Shown piece by piece: positions 8,879 through 17,867 of a stretch of DNA of 64,000 bases. Positions within the stretch are counted from its first letter, which is position 1; the number at the start of each line of letters is the position of its first letter. The position numbers and the translations under genes are program-made. Under the pieces are notes generated by a model. It had not been told where the DNA came from. It made no database searches and saw only the letters and a program-made list of their open reading frames with translations. This DNA comes from Caldimonas tepidiphila (GTDB taxonomy: Bacteria > Pseudomonadota > Gammaproteobacteria > Burkholderiales > Burkholderiaceae_C), in NCBI RefSeq assembly GCF_003569765.1, contig NZ_QXMG01000025.1, positions 18,182-82,181 on the forward strand, read 5' to 3'.

Positions 8879-9976
8879 TCAGGCCATCGTCGCCTGCAGC
8901 AGCGCGGCGCGTCGCTCGACGGCCTGCGCCACGATCCCCTCGATCACCGCCTGGCAGGAGTCGAGGCGCCCGATCAGCGCCGCCACCTGCCCGGCCGACA
9001 TCACCCCCTGCTCGGGGCGGCCCTCGACCATTGCGCGCTGCAGCAGCAGCGGCGCATTGCCTGCCATCACCGTCTGCGCGACGCTCCCGGGGTCCTCCCG
9101 CAGGGCCCGCCACAGCACGCCGGCGGCGTGGCGAGAGCTCATGCCGGTCTGCGCCTTCCACTGCAGCGCGGTCCCGAGCGCGATCAGCACGCGGCGCAGC
9201 GGCGAGGCCTGCTCCAGCCTCGCGAGCACCTCGTTGGGGATCATCCGTTGCGGCATGCCGTCCACCAGCGTCGAGACCTGGATGCGCTCGGCGTCGCGGG
9301 CCTCGAGGTAGCGCTGCAGCGTCGCGGCGGGCACCCCGCTGTCGCGCGTCATCAGGAAGCGCGTGCCCATCGCGATGCCCTGGGCACCGAAGGCCAGGGC
9401 CGCGAGCAGCCCGCGCCCGTCGTAGAAGCCGCCCGCGGCGACCACCGGCACCTGCACCGCGTCGAGCACCTGCGGCAGCAGCACGGTGGTCGGCACCGAG
9501 CCGGTGTGCCCGCCCCCTTCGCCGCCCTGGACCGTGACGGCGTTGGCGCCCATCTCGATCGCCTTGAGCGCGTGCTTGACCGCGCCCACCGTCGGCATGC
9601 AGACGATGCCGCCGTTGCGCAGCCGGGCGATGGTCTTGCGGTCCGGCCCGCGGCCGTAGCTCACGGCGCGCACCCGGTGCCTGACCGCCAGGTCCAGCAG
9701 CTGCTGCGCGTTGGGCTGGAACATGTGGAAGTTCAGGCCGAAGGGCTTGTCGCCCGTGAGCTCCTTGACCCGCAGGATCTCCGCCTCGATGCGCTCGGGC
9801 GCGATCGTCGCGCCGGCGAGGAAGCCGAAGCCGCCCGCGTTGCAGGTGGCGGCCACCAGCCCGGAGCCCGCCACCCAGCCCATTGCGGTCTGCACGATGG
9901 GGTAGCGGCAGCCGAGCAGCTCGCACAGCGGCGTGTGCAGCTCCAGGGGATCGTTGGCTCGGTAGCGGTCGTTCAT
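8879..9976 (-). CDS. ipdC: Nitronate monooxygenase-family flavoprotein IpdC
   Basis: FMN-binding TIM-barrel protein of 365 residues in the nitronate monooxygenase/enoyl reductase II family. Phosphate-binding segments are visible (GGEGGGHTG near residue 176 and AAGGFYDGRG near 206). In steroid degraders this family is represented by IpdC, which acts on a ring C/D CoA intermediate. Its place between echA20 and the ipdAB genes supports that role over detoxification of nitronates. Start ATG 9976 overlaps the stop of the upstream crotonase (ATGA). Confidence 0.9.
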   Translation of the reverse strand: MNDRYRANDPLELHTPLCELLGCRYPIVQTAMGWVAGSGLVAATCNAGGFGFLAGATIAPERIEAEILRVKELTGDKPFGLNFHMFQPNAQQLLDLAVRHRVRAVSYGRGPDRKTIARLRNGGIVCMPTVGAVKHALKAIEMGANAVTVQGGEGGGHTGSVPTTVLLPQVLDAVQVPVVAAGGFYDGRGLLAALAFGAQGIAMGTRFLMTRDSGVPAATLQRYLEARDAERIQVSTLVDGMPQRMIPNEVLARLEQASPLRRVLIALGTALQWKAQTGMSSRHAAGVLWRALREDPGSVAQTVMAGNAPLLLQRAMVEGRPEQGVMSAGQVAALIGRLDSCQAVIEGIVAQAVERRAALLQATMA

Positions 9977-10881
9977 GAAGCAACGCCCTTGTTGGCCGCG
10001 GCCATCGAGCGTGCGTCGTGCCCGCCCAGGTGCCCCTCCCCCACCAGCTGCCCGTGGGCATGGGCCAGGTGATGGTAGCCGTAGGCCAGGTCCATCGTGG
10101 TGCGCAGGCCCTGGAGATCCAGCACGCGGTTGATCACCTGCTTGGTCAGCGCAAGCCCCAGCCGGGGCTGCCGCGCGATCCGATCGGCGATCGCATAGGT
10201 CTCCTCCTCCAGCCGATCGCGCGCCACCACCCGGTTGACCATGCCCATCTGATGGGCGCGCGCCGCGTCCATGCGCTCGCCCAGGAACAGGAATTCCTTG
10301 GCCACGCGCGGGTTGAGCTCATGCGCATGGGCGAAGTACTCGACGCCGGGGATGCCCATGCGCAGCACCGGATCCTGGAAGAAGGCATCGTCGCTGGCGA
10401 TGATGAGGTCGCAGACCCAGGCCAGCATCAGCCCGCCCGCGACGCAGGCGCCCTGCACCATCGCGATGGTGGGCTTGGGCGCGTCGTGCCAGCGCCGGCA
10501 CATGCCGAGGTAGACCTCCTGCTCGCGCGCATAGTGGAACTCGGCGCCGGGCTTGTCGCTATGGTCCCACCACAGCTGGGTGCGCTCGAAGCTCTTGTTC
10601 ACGTCGCGCCCGGGCGTGCCGATGTCATGGCCGGCGCTGAAGTGCCGGCCGGCGCCGCGCAGCACGATGACGCGCACGGCGTCGTCGTCCACTGCGCGCC
10701 GGAAGCCGGCATCGAGCGCATAGGTCATCTGCGAGTTCTGCGCGTTGTTGAAGGCCGGGCGGTTCATCGTCAGCGTGGCGATGCCGGCGCGCACCTCGTA
10801 GAGCACGGGCTCGTCGGTCTCGTAGACAGCGCTGTCCTCGCGCCGCACCGGGCGGTCGGCCGGATGGGGATCGTGGTTCAT
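9973..10881 (-). CDS. Enoyl-CoA hydratase/isomerase family, EchA19-like
   Basis: Crotonase-superfamily protein of 302 residues with a roughly 25-residue N-terminal extension. Key segments are FSAGHDIGTP, CVAGGLMLAWVCDL and FQDPVLRMGIPGVEYF. The last two resemble the EchA19 type of enoyl-CoA hydratase linked to steroid side-chain or ring degradation. The two glutamates of typical enoyl-CoA hydratases are not at the usual places (one is Asp), so the exact reaction is uncertain. It lies between ipdB and ipdC and is translationally coupled to ipdC. Confidence 0.85.
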   Translation of the reverse strand: MNHDPHPADRPVRREDSAVYETDEPVLYEVRAGIATLTMNRPAFNNAQNSQMTYALDAGFRRAVDDDAVRVIVLRGAGRHFSAGHDIGTPGRDVNKSFERTQLWWDHSDKPGAEFHYAREQEVYLGMCRRWHDAPKPTIAMVQGACVAGGLMLAWVCDLIIASDDAFFQDPVLRMGIPGVEYFAHAHELNPRVAKEFLFLGERMDAARAHQMGMVNRVVARDRLEEETYAIADRIARQPRLGLALTKQVINRVLDLQGLRTTMDLAYGYHHLAHAHGQLVGEGHLGGHDARSMAAANKGVAS

Positions 10882-10891
10882 TTCGGCCCCT

Positions 10892-11659
10892 TCATCCCAG
10901 TGCGCCGGCGCGCAGGCCGTGCGGGTCCAGCCGCGCCAACAGGTCGAGCTGGGCCGGCGTGGGGTCGGGCGTGACGGGCACGTGCTCCGGCACGTGCAGC
11001 GGGAAGCCGGTTGCCTCCTGCACCTGCTGCACGCTCACGCCCGGGTGCAGGCTGCGCAGCCGCATTCGGTGCTGCGGGCCGTCGAAGTCCATCACACAGA
11101 GATTGGTGACAACCAGCCGCAGGTCCACCAGCTCCTCCATGCGCCAGCCGCGAGGCAGCCGCTCGGGCTTGAAGCCCGTCGAGGCCACCATATCCACCTC
11201 GCCCTCCACGAAGACCTTGGGGCTGTGGTTGGGCACGAAGAAGGAGTTGGCGTGATTCGCCGAGTTGCCGGGAAAGCCGCGCACGCCCAGCATCTGCGAC
11301 TTCGGCCGCCGGTAGTCGGCGCCGATCATCGAGATGTTGGCCTGGCCCCAGCGGTCGATCTGGGTCGGCCCCACCATCGCGTGGCGCCTGCCGCCCCACA
11401 CGTTGTCGAAGATGCGCGAGAAGCCCATCCAGGTCTCGCGCCGCGGCAGGTAGTCGCCGCGCGGGCCGACGGGCACCGGCTCGCTCACAAGCCAAGCCTC
11501 GGAGTCGGTCATCATCAGGTCGAGATTGATGGAGGCCATGCACATCGAGGCAGCCAGCCGGGGCACGATGCCGATGCCGGTGGCCAGCACCTCGCCGTCG
11601 TCCTTCCAGGCCTGCGCCGCGGCACAGATCATGCGGTCCACCAGGTTCGTGTCGTTCAT
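10892..11659 (-). CDS. ipdB: IpdB, beta subunit of ring D-opening hydrolase (CoA-transferase fold)
   Basis: CoA-transferase-fold protein of 255 residues. The start is ATG 11659 (MNDTNLVDRMIC); the frame runs further upstream but that stretch overlaps ipdA and is not conserved. IpdAB has a class I CoA-transferase fold but is known in Mycobacterium and Rhodococcus as a hydrolase cleaving the last steroid ring of COCHEA-CoA. Typical segments are GIGIVPRLAA, WGQANISMIG and GFPGNSANHANS. It follows ipdA with a 14-nt gap and is almost certainly its partner. Confidence 0.93.
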   Translation of the reverse strand: MNDTNLVDRMICAAAQAWKDDGEVLATGIGIVPRLAASMCMASINLDLMMTDSEAWLVSEPVPVGPRGDYLPRRETWMGFSRIFDNVWGGRRHAMVGPTQIDRWGQANISMIGADYRRPKSQMLGVRGFPGNSANHANSFFVPNHSPKVFVEGEVDMVASTGFKPERLPRGWRMEELVDLRLVVTNLCVMDFDGPQHRMRLRSLHPGVSVQQVQEATGFPLHVPEHVPVTPDPTPAQLDLLARLDPHGLRAGALG

Positions 11660-11673
11660 GTCCGCGCTCCTTT

Positions 11674-12549
11674 TCAGAACACCGGCAGCGGCAGCCTGCG
11701 GATCGCGCCCACGCCGCCGACGCGCCGGAGGTATTCCTGCTCGCCGCAATTCACGTACTGCTCGACGTACTGCTGCCATCCCCCCGGCTCACGGGCGCTC
11801 GCGGCATAGGCCTTGAAGTGAGCCACGTCGAAGCCGTAGAGCGGTGCGCAGCTGCTCGGATGCGCGCCGCCCGGCAGGTGCACCACGCCCGTGGTCTGCG
11901 AGCGCTCCCAGAACACGTAGCGGGCCTCGGCGCCCTGCTCGAACACGTGGCTGTCCACGAGCTCGTCGCAGCTGACGTAGGTGCGCGCCGCCGCGCGGGC
12001 GAACAGGTCGTCCATGTACAGGTCGGGTCCCTTGACCTGGCACACGCCGCGCGCGTCGGCCCGGTCCACGTGCAGCAGCGCGGCGTCCAGCTGCAGGGCC
12101 GGCATCGCGACCCATTCGCGCTCGTCGTAGGGCGAGGCGACCGTCCTGATCTGCGGGTTGTGGCGCAGCACGTCAGTGCCCAGGCCGACGCGGGTCGGGA
12201 TGTAGGGCACGCGCATGGCCGCCGCCTTCAGGCCGAGCATGAACATGCCCTCGTCGATCTCCATCACCTCGAGTTCGCCACGCTGGCGCGCGAGGCGGAA
12301 GTAGGGCTCCAGCGGAATGAAGTCCAGCGACACGAAGGCGAACACGAGCTTCCTCACCTTGCCGGCGGCGCACAGCATGCCGACGTCCGCCCCGCCGTAG
12401 GACACCACCGTCAGGTCCCTGAGGGGCGAGCGCAGGATCTCGCGCACCAGCGCCATCGGCTTGCGCCGCGGGCCCCAGCCGCCGATGCCCAGGGTCATGC
12501 CGTCGCGCAGCTGCGCGACCACGTCGGCCGAGTTCATCAGCTTGTTCAT
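11674..12549 (-). CDS. ipdA: IpdA, alpha subunit of ring D-opening hydrolase (CoA-transferase fold)
   Basis: Protein of 291 residues with the alpha-subunit CoA-transferase fold: RDGMTLGIGGWGPRRKP near residue 15-31 and IDEGMFMLGLKAAAM near 98-112. Glu100 in this last segment is the likely equivalent of the conserved glutamate of IpdA. Start ATG 12549 overlaps the stop of hsaC (ATGA). Partner of the downstream ipdB product. Confidence 0.93.
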   Translation of the reverse strand: MNKLMNSADVVAQLRDGMTLGIGGWGPRRKPMALVREILRSPLRDLTVVSYGGADVGMLCAAGKVRKLVFAFVSLDFIPLEPYFRLARQRGELEVMEIDEGMFMLGLKAAAMRVPYIPTRVGLGTDVLRHNPQIRTVASPYDEREWVAMPALQLDAALLHVDRADARGVCQVKGPDLYMDDLFARAAARTYVSCDELVDSHVFEQGAEARYVFWERSQTTGVVHLPGGAHPSSCAPLYGFDVAHFKAYAASAREPGGWQQYVEQYVNCGEQEYLRRVGGVGAIRRLPLPVF

Positions 12550-13451
12550 TGCGCGTCTCCCGCGTTGGCAATGGAGAAGTCGTGCCCCCACAGGCTCACG
12601 CGGGTGAACTCGTGGACGATGTGCTCGCGCCAGTCGACCACCGCACCGCCGAAGCCGAACTCGATGTCGAAGCCCGAGGGCGAGCGCATGTAGAAGGAGA
12701 TCATGCGGTCGTTGGTGTGCTGGCCAAGCGTGGCGGTCTGCGTAATGCCCTGCGAGTGCATGCGGTCCATCGCGCGCCCCACCTCCGGCATCGACTCGAC
12801 CTCGACCATCACGTGCACGCAGCCGCTCGGCACCGGGAAACCGGCCAGCGCCAGACTGTGGTGGCGGGCGTTGCCGCAGTGCAGGAAATGGATCGGCAGC
12901 GTCGGCCCAGCCTCGCCCTGCGGCTGGAAGTTGTAGATGTCCGACAGGCCGAAGCCCAGCACGTCGCGGAAGAAGCGCTGCGTGGCGTCGAGCTCGGGGG
13001 CCGGCAGCACCACGTGGCCCATGCCCATGGAGCCGGTCACGAAGCGCGACACGCCCACCGGGGAGGCGAAGTGCCGGAAATCGGACTTGAAACCCCACAC
13101 CAGCTCATGTCGGTTGCCGGAGGGGTCCGAGAAGGCGGCGAGCTGCTGCACGCAGCGCAGGCGGCACAATGCGGCGTCGCCCGGCGTGACCTCCACGCCG
13201 GCCGCGCGCAGCGCCTGCAGCGCCGCCTCGTAGGCCGCCCGGTCCGCCACCTCCCAGCCGGTGGCCAGATAGGCGTTGCGCGGCCCCTCCTGCACCGCGA
13301 AGCGGAACTGGCGCTCGTCCATGCGCACGTACAGCCCGCCGTCGGGTGCCGGGGCGGTCATCATGCCCAGCACCTCCTCGGCGTAGCGCTTCCACTGCTG
13401 CAGGCTCGTGGTCTGTGCCACCACGTAGGCCAGCGCTCGAATGTCGATCAT
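12546..13451 (-). CDS. hsaC: 3,4-DHSA 4,5-dioxygenase (HsaC/TesB), type I extradiol
   Basis: Iron-dependent extradiol ring-cleavage dioxygenase of 301 residues with two glyoxalase-like domains. It opens the aromatised A ring of 3,4-dihydroxy-9,10-secosteroid. Metal ligands by comparison with BphC are His146 (GMGHVVLP), His213 (GCVHVMVEV) and Glu264 (FDIEFG); second-sphere His198, His245 and Tyr254 are also in place. The start is ATG 13451. It is the first gene of the long minus-strand operon, 68 nt downstream of a copy of the dyad element described at 13520. Named TesB in Comamonas. Confidence 0.95.
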   Translation of the reverse strand: MIDIRALAYVVAQTTSLQQWKRYAEEVLGMMTAPAPDGGLYVRMDERQFRFAVQEGPRNAYLATGWEVADRAAYEAALQALRAAGVEVTPGDAALCRLRCVQQLAAFSDPSGNRHELVWGFKSDFRHFASPVGVSRFVTGSMGMGHVVLPAPELDATQRFFRDVLGFGLSDIYNFQPQGEAGPTLPIHFLHCGNARHHSLALAGFPVPSGCVHVMVEVESMPEVGRAMDRMHSQGITQTATLGQHTNDRMISFYMRSPSGFDIEFGFGGAVVDWREHIVHEFTRVSLWGHDFSIANAGDAQ

Positions 13452-13922
13452 GGCTTGCTTCCCCGGCCCGCCGGAATGGGGCCCATGAACTTCATTCTGT
13501 GGAGCCGGGGCCGGCGCCTCATCGTCCGTTGAGACTAACGGGGCGGGGCATTTGCGGGGCAGGAAGGAGAAGGTCGAGCTCGCGGCGGAGATGGCCGCAT
13601 CCCCGAGGGCCGCAGACGGGGACGGAGCGCGCTCCCCGCATGGCGGGTGGTTCTCCCGGATCCGGTCAAGCGCATCGCTCGGCTGGAAATCGTTGTGTGG
13701 ATCGCGTATCGCTTGGGACGCGTCGAAGCGCTGCGAGCTCACGACAATCCCCATAACGCTACGCTGGCAGGGTAAACGCGCTCTGCAAACCTTGCTGCCG
13801 CCGTCCCTATCTTGCGGCGCCGGCGACATACCAAGGTGTCACGAACAGCCTTCGCTTCCTAGCATGTCCGGCAGCGACCGTGCACATCGCGCGGCGCCAC
13901 ACAGGAACGAAGGAGACACACC
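13452..13922. other. Divergent intergenic region, 471 nt
   Basis: Separates hsaC (leftward) from the amidase gene (rightward). It contains dyad site 1 near its left end. On the right end GAAGGAG (about 13908) is the ribosome site of the amidase gene. I see no convincing coding sequence, and no dyad element facing the amidase gene, which therefore may be regulated separately. Confidence 0.6.
13520..13537 (-). promoter_or_regulatory. Steroid-regulon dyad element, site 1 (hsaC operon)
   Basis: Read toward hsaC: TAGTCT-CAAC-GGACGATG, one mismatch from the window consensus TAGTCC-N4-GGACGATG. Twenty nt further on lies the -10-like hexamer CAGAAT (13494-13499), identical in sequence and spacing to the one at the 40403 site. 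The ATG is 68 nt from the element. Confidence 0.7.
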
Positions 13923-15374
13923 ATGAACCGCAGATCAGCCACTCCGCTTCACGCACAGCCCGCCGAGCTCTGGCGCTGGAGTGCCTCGGCACTGGCCGAT
14001 GGCATTCGAACCCGCGCCATCTCTTCGCGTGACGCAACGCTCGCCTGCCTGCAACGCATCGATCAGGTCAACCCGGCCATCAACGCGCTGGTGGAAGTGT
14101 CGCCTGAAGAGGCCCTGGCGGCTGCGGATGCGGCCGACCGCGCCGTGAAGCAGGGGGCCGAACTGGGGCCGCTGCATGGCGTGCCGGTGTCGATCAAGGT
14201 CAACAGCGACCAGAAGGGACACGCCACGACCAACGGTGTCGCCGCATTCAAGGATGCCATCGCATCGGAAGACAGCCCGCATGTTCACAACCTGCGTGCT
14301 GCAGGGGCAGTGTTCGTGGGGCGCAGCAACACGCCCGCCTTCTCGTACCGCTGGTTCACGACGAATGACTTGCACGGCAGAACCTTGAATCCCTGGGACC
14401 CGACGCGCACGCCGGGCGGCTCCAGCGGCGGCGCAGCTGCTGCTGCCGCCACCGGCATGGTGCCGATCGCGCACGGCAACGACATCGGCGGCTCGATCCG
14501 GCAGCCGGCCTACTGCTGCGGCGTCACGGGGCTACGGCCGACCGTCGGCCGCATCCCCACCTGGTACGGCCCTGCCAACGCGGATCAGGCGCTGTCCGTA
14601 CAGACCATGCTGACGCAGGGTCCGCTGGCGAGGTGCGTCGCGGATCTTCGTCTCGCCCTCGCTGCAATGAGCCCGTTCGATCCGCGCGACGCGCTGCACG
14701 CGCCGGCCCCGCTCACTGGCGCTCCCGTGGCCCGTTCGATCCGGGTGGGCCTCCTGCGCGAGGCGGGCGCCGCCCGACCGAGCCCTGCGGTTGATGCCGC
14801 GCTCGACCAAGCCGCTGCCTGGTTGACGGACGCGGGCTACCGGGTCGAAGAGATTGCCGATCCCGCCTTCGGGGAGGCCTATCGGTTGTGGTACTTGCTG
14901 GCGATGGAGGAGTTCCGCCAGATCATGCCGCTGGTCGAACAAATCGGCGACGACGGCATGAAGAAGGCCGCCGAGCATTACTACGCCGTCGCTCGGGACT
15001 GGTGGGGCGATCGGCCGGGCCTGACGGACTACATGAACGGCTACGCACGGCGCGGCACCCTGATCGCGCGGCTCCAGCGCCTCCTGCAGGATTGCCCGCT
15101 GATCCTGATGCCGGTCTCGGCAGAGCAGGCGTTCGAGCAGGACGCCGACATCCACAGCGTTGAAAGCATGCGCCGTGTCATGGCGGCCAATTGGTCGATG
15201 ATGGCCGTTCCCCTGCTCGGATTCCCGGCCATGTCCGTTCCGACGGGGATCGCCAACGGGCTGCCGGTGGGCGTTCAACTGCTCGGCCCTCGCTTCCGCG
15301 AGGACATGGTTCTCGATGCCGGCGAAGTCATCGAGGCCAGGGCCGGCCTGCTGACGCCGATCGATCCGCGCTGA
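13923..15374 (+). CDS. Amidase-signature hydrolase (cytoplasmic)
   Basis: Amidase signature family, 483 residues, without a signal peptide. Catalytic Lys92 (SIKVN), Ser167 (GGSSGG) and Ser191 (DIGGSIRQP) are present with normal spacing. Start ATG 13923 follows GAAGGAG. Monocistronic, and convergent with the AraC-type regulator gene, which ends 12 nt beyond its stop. The regulator may control this enzyme, but that is only inference from proximity. Substrate unknown; aryl or aliphatic amides are typical. Confidence 0.88.
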   Translation: MNRRSATPLHAQPAELWRWSASALADGIRTRAISSRDATLACLQRIDQVNPAINALVEVSPEEALAAADAADRAVKQGAELGPLHGVPVSIKVNSDQKGHATTNGVAAFKDAIASEDSPHVHNLRAAGAVFVGRSNTPAFSYRWFTTNDLHGRTLNPWDPTRTPGGSSGGAAAAAATGMVPIAHGNDIGGSIRQPAYCCGVTGLRPTVGRIPTWYGPANADQALSVQTMLTQGPLARCVADLRLALAAMSPFDPRDALHAPAPLTGAPVARSIRVGLLREAGAARPSPAVDAALDQAAAWLTDAGYRVEEIADPAFGEAYRLWYLLAMEEFRQIMPLVEQIGDDGMKKAAEHYYAVARDWWGDRPGLTDYMNGYARRGTLIARLQRLLQDCPLILMPVSAEQAFEQDADIHSVESMRRVMAANWSMMAVPLLGFPAMSVPTGIANGLPVGVQLLGPRFREDMVLDAGEVIEARAGLLTPIDPR

Positions 15375-15386
15375 TGTGGCTCGGGC

Positions 15387-16283
15387 CTACTGGCTGACCT
15401 GGGTCCGGTAGGCCCCTGGCGCGCATCCCGCGTGACGGCGAAAGGCACGGGCGAACTGGCTCGCATCGGCAAACCCGAGCTGTCGGGCGATTCTCTCGAC
15501 CGGCATGTCCGTTGAAGCCAGCAACTCACGCGCGCGCTCGTGACGCAGCTTGTCGTAGTAACGGTAGGGCGAACAGCCCACACTGTTGCGGAACAGCCTG
15601 CTGAAGTGGAAAGGACTTAGTCCCGCCAGCGATGCCAGCCTTTCAATCGACAGTCCGTCCGCGGGCATGTCGTGAATTGCAGCCAACACACGCTGCAGCG
15701 TGCCTCGCTGAAGCTTGGGCGCGGTGCGAGCCTCGGCCGACTGACGCCCGTTGGAGCGCCGGGCCAACGCGTGCAGGATGGCGACGCGGCAACTGCTGCC
15801 CAGCAAAGGGCTCAGACCGACAGAGATCGCCTCCTGCCACAGCCGCACCAGCAGCTCGTGCACCACCGGCTCCTCGAACCCGCGACTCGCAAGCTCCCAC
15901 AGCCGCTCAGCGGGTCTCGCGAAGTGAAGATCGTCGAGCAGCGCATGGGCTTCCACCTGTGGAATAGCGAGGTAGACGCACTGGGATTCCCCATCGAGCC
16001 GCCACCGCGCATCCGCTTCTGCGGGAATCACATAGATAGCCGCCGGAGCCGGACAGAAGTGTTCGCGCCAGCCATAACCCAGATCGAACTCGACCGAGGT
16101 GGAGGCGATGTTCTGCTGCGCCACGATCACCAGGTCGGATGTCCGGCCACGCTCGAAGACGTGTGCAGGCGCACGTTGGCGCGCCAACGCCACGCCACCC
16201 ATCGCTGAGGGACCCGGGGTTACCTCTCCAGGGATGCGTTCAGGCTGAACCAGGACATCTCGAAAACTGGGGCACTCAGTCAT
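15387..16283 (-). CDS. AraC-family transcriptional regulator
   Basis: Transcription factor of 298 residues from ATG 16283 (MTECPSFRDV); the frame is open further upstream but without recognisable content. The C-terminal 100 residues carry the two helix-turn-helix motifs of the family: LSIERLASLAGLSPFHFSR and, after the linker helix, MPVERIARQLGFADASQFA. The N-terminal part is a cupin-like effector domain of unknown ligand. It is convergent with the amidase gene. It could control that gene or the oxidoreductase operon to its right; no target site can be proven. Confidence 0.9.
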   Translation of the reverse strand: MTECPSFRDVLVQPERIPGEVTPGPSAMGGVALARQRAPAHVFERGRTSDLVIVAQQNIASTSVEFDLGYGWREHFCPAPAAIYVIPAEADARWRLDGESQCVYLAIPQVEAHALLDDLHFARPAERLWELASRGFEEPVVHELLVRLWQEAISVGLSPLLGSSCRVAILHALARRSNGRQSAEARTAPKLQRGTLQRVLAAIHDMPADGLSIERLASLAGLSPFHFSRLFRNSVGCSPYRYYDKLRHERARELLASTDMPVERIARQLGFADASQFARAFRRHAGCAPGAYRTQVSQ

Positions 16284-16795
16284 GCAGGTCTCGATGCGCA
16301 GCGATGAGTTGGCACTATACGGCGCCGTGACGCCTCGCTGGGCAAGGACCGAAACGTCACTCACCGCCCCGATCCGGGATCTCGTTCGTGGCCAAATCGC
16401 ACGCTCCGATCGACGAGAGACCGGCGGGAGCAAGGCTCGGCGGCGCGTCGAGAGATCCGGGCTACTGGCAAGTGCGATCCAGAGCCCGCTTCCGCCGGGT
16501 CTTGCGCGACCGATTGGCGAGGCAAAGGTTTGCTTTCGGCCTGATAGTTCGATGTCCGCATCTGGCCGCTCGCCGACCTCCGTCCCGCGATGCTTGCCAG
16601 CAGGTGTTGCCCGGGCTGGTCGAGTTCGTCGCGGGCCGATTTCAAGGCGGTCATCGCCGGCTTACGGGCAACTATCTTGAATTATCTGGCGTCCGATAAT
16701 TTATCGGGCCCAGGATAAAACTCGATAGTGCCGAACTTCCGAGGCCCACGCATTTCATTGCGAGCCCGCACTCCTGACTCGGCCGCAGCCGCCGC
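16284..16795. other. Intergenic region, 512 nt
   Basis: Lies between the AraC gene (start 16283) and the stop of the Old Yellow Enzyme gene (16796), both minus strand. Short open frames are present but none resembles a protein I know. The right part is AT-rich and holds a cluster of four TTATC-type half-sites (see 16682). The AraC promoter should lie at its left end. Confidence 0.5.
16682..16718. promoter_or_regulatory. AT-rich nested palindrome, candidate operator
   Basis: Four half-sites of the form TTATCNGG occur in alternating orientation: TTATCTGG (16682-16689), CCGATAA (16693-16699), TTATCGG (16701-16707) and CCAGGATAA (16710-16718). The central pair is a perfect 7-1-7 palindrome. It stands out from the roughly 65-70 percent GC surroundings and looks like a repressor operator or a promoter remnant. 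Neither flanking gene starts next to it. Confidence 0.4.
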
Positions 16796-17851
16796 TCAGG
16801 CCGGCGCGTGGTCGGTGTAGCCGGCCGGCCCGGGCGTGTAGAGCGTCTTGCGGTCGAAGCGCTGCAGCGGCAGCCCTTCGCGCAGGCGCCGCACCAGGTC
16901 GGGGTTGGCGATGTAGTGGCGGGCAAAGGACACCGCTGCGCCCGCCTGCAGGGCCTGCTCCGCGTTCTCGGGGCCGAAGCCGTCGTTGACGATCAGCGGG
17001 CCGCCGAAGTGCTCGCGCGCCAGTGCGAAGGCGTCCAGCCCCGGCAGGGGCGAGCGCATCACGTGCAGGTAGGCGAGTCCGAGGGGCCGGACCTGCCGCA
17101 TCAGCTCGGCATGCGTGGCAGCCGATTCCTCGTCGCTGGTGTCGTTGTAGGTGTTGCCGGGATTGAGCCGCAGCCCCACCCTGCCCGGCCCGATCGCATT
17201 GGCCATCGCTTGCAGGCATTCGAGCGCGAAGCGCGCGCGCACCGCGGCGTCCCCCCCGTACTCGTCGCTGCGCCGGTTGGTGCCGGAGCAGAGGAACTGC
17301 ATCGGCAGGTAGCCGCTGGTGCCGTGCAGCTCGACGCCGTCGAAGCCGGCCGCGCGCGCATTGAGCGCGGCCTGCGCATGCTCGCGCACCACCGCCCGGA
17401 CCTCGTCAGTGGACAGGGCCCTCGGCACGTCGAAGGGCTGCATGCCGGCGCTGTCGGTGTGCACTTGCCCTGCGGCCTGCAGCGCCGAGGGCGCCACGGT
17501 CTCGACGCCGGGCGGCTTGACATGGCGGCTGCCGATGCGCCCGGCATGCATGATCTGCAGCACGATCAGCCCGCCGGCCTCGTGCACCGCGTCGGTGACG
17601 CGGCGCCAGCCCGCGACATGTGCCGCGGTCTGGATGCCGGGCTGGCGGCAGTAGGCTTGGCCCGTCGCGCTCGGCCAGGTGCCTTCGGCCACGATCAGCC
17701 CGGCGTCGGCGCGCTGGGCGTAGTGCTCGCGCATCAGGGCGCTCGGCGTGCCGTCGGGCTCGGCGCGGTTGCGCGTCATCGGCGCCATCACGATGCGGTT
17801 GGCCAGCTCCAGCTCGCCGAGCCGCACCGGCTCGAACAGGGTTCGGGTCAT
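16796..17851 (-). CDS. Old Yellow Enzyme-family NADH:flavin oxidoreductase
   Basis: FMN-dependent ene-reductase, 351 residues, TIM barrel. The N-terminal ELANRIVMAPMTRNRA is typical. The active-site block usually reads H-x-x-N (or H-x-x-H) followed by Gly-Tyr; here it is HGTSGYLPMQF, so His176 and Tyr181 are present but the second substrate-anchoring position is Ser179. That change may alter substrate preference. It ends the operon that begins with two SDRs, 16 nt after the SnoaL-like gene. A role in reducing a steroid enone is plausible but not shown. Confidence 0.88.
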   Translation of the reverse strand: MTRTLFEPVRLGELELANRIVMAPMTRNRAEPDGTPSALMREHYAQRADAGLIVAEGTWPSATGQAYCRQPGIQTAAHVAGWRRVTDAVHEAGGLIVLQIMHAGRIGSRHVKPPGVETVAPSALQAAGQVHTDSAGMQPFDVPRALSTDEVRAVVREHAQAALNARAAGFDGVELHGTSGYLPMQFLCSGTNRRSDEYGGDAAVRARFALECLQAMANAIGPGRVGLRLNPGNTYNDTSDEESAATHAELMRQVRPLGLAYLHVMRSPLPGLDAFALAREHFGGPLIVNDGFGPENAEQALQAGAAVSFARHYIANPDLVRRLREGLPLQRFDRKTLYTPGPAGYTDHAPA

Positions 17852-17867
17852 CGGCAGGCTCCTTTCT

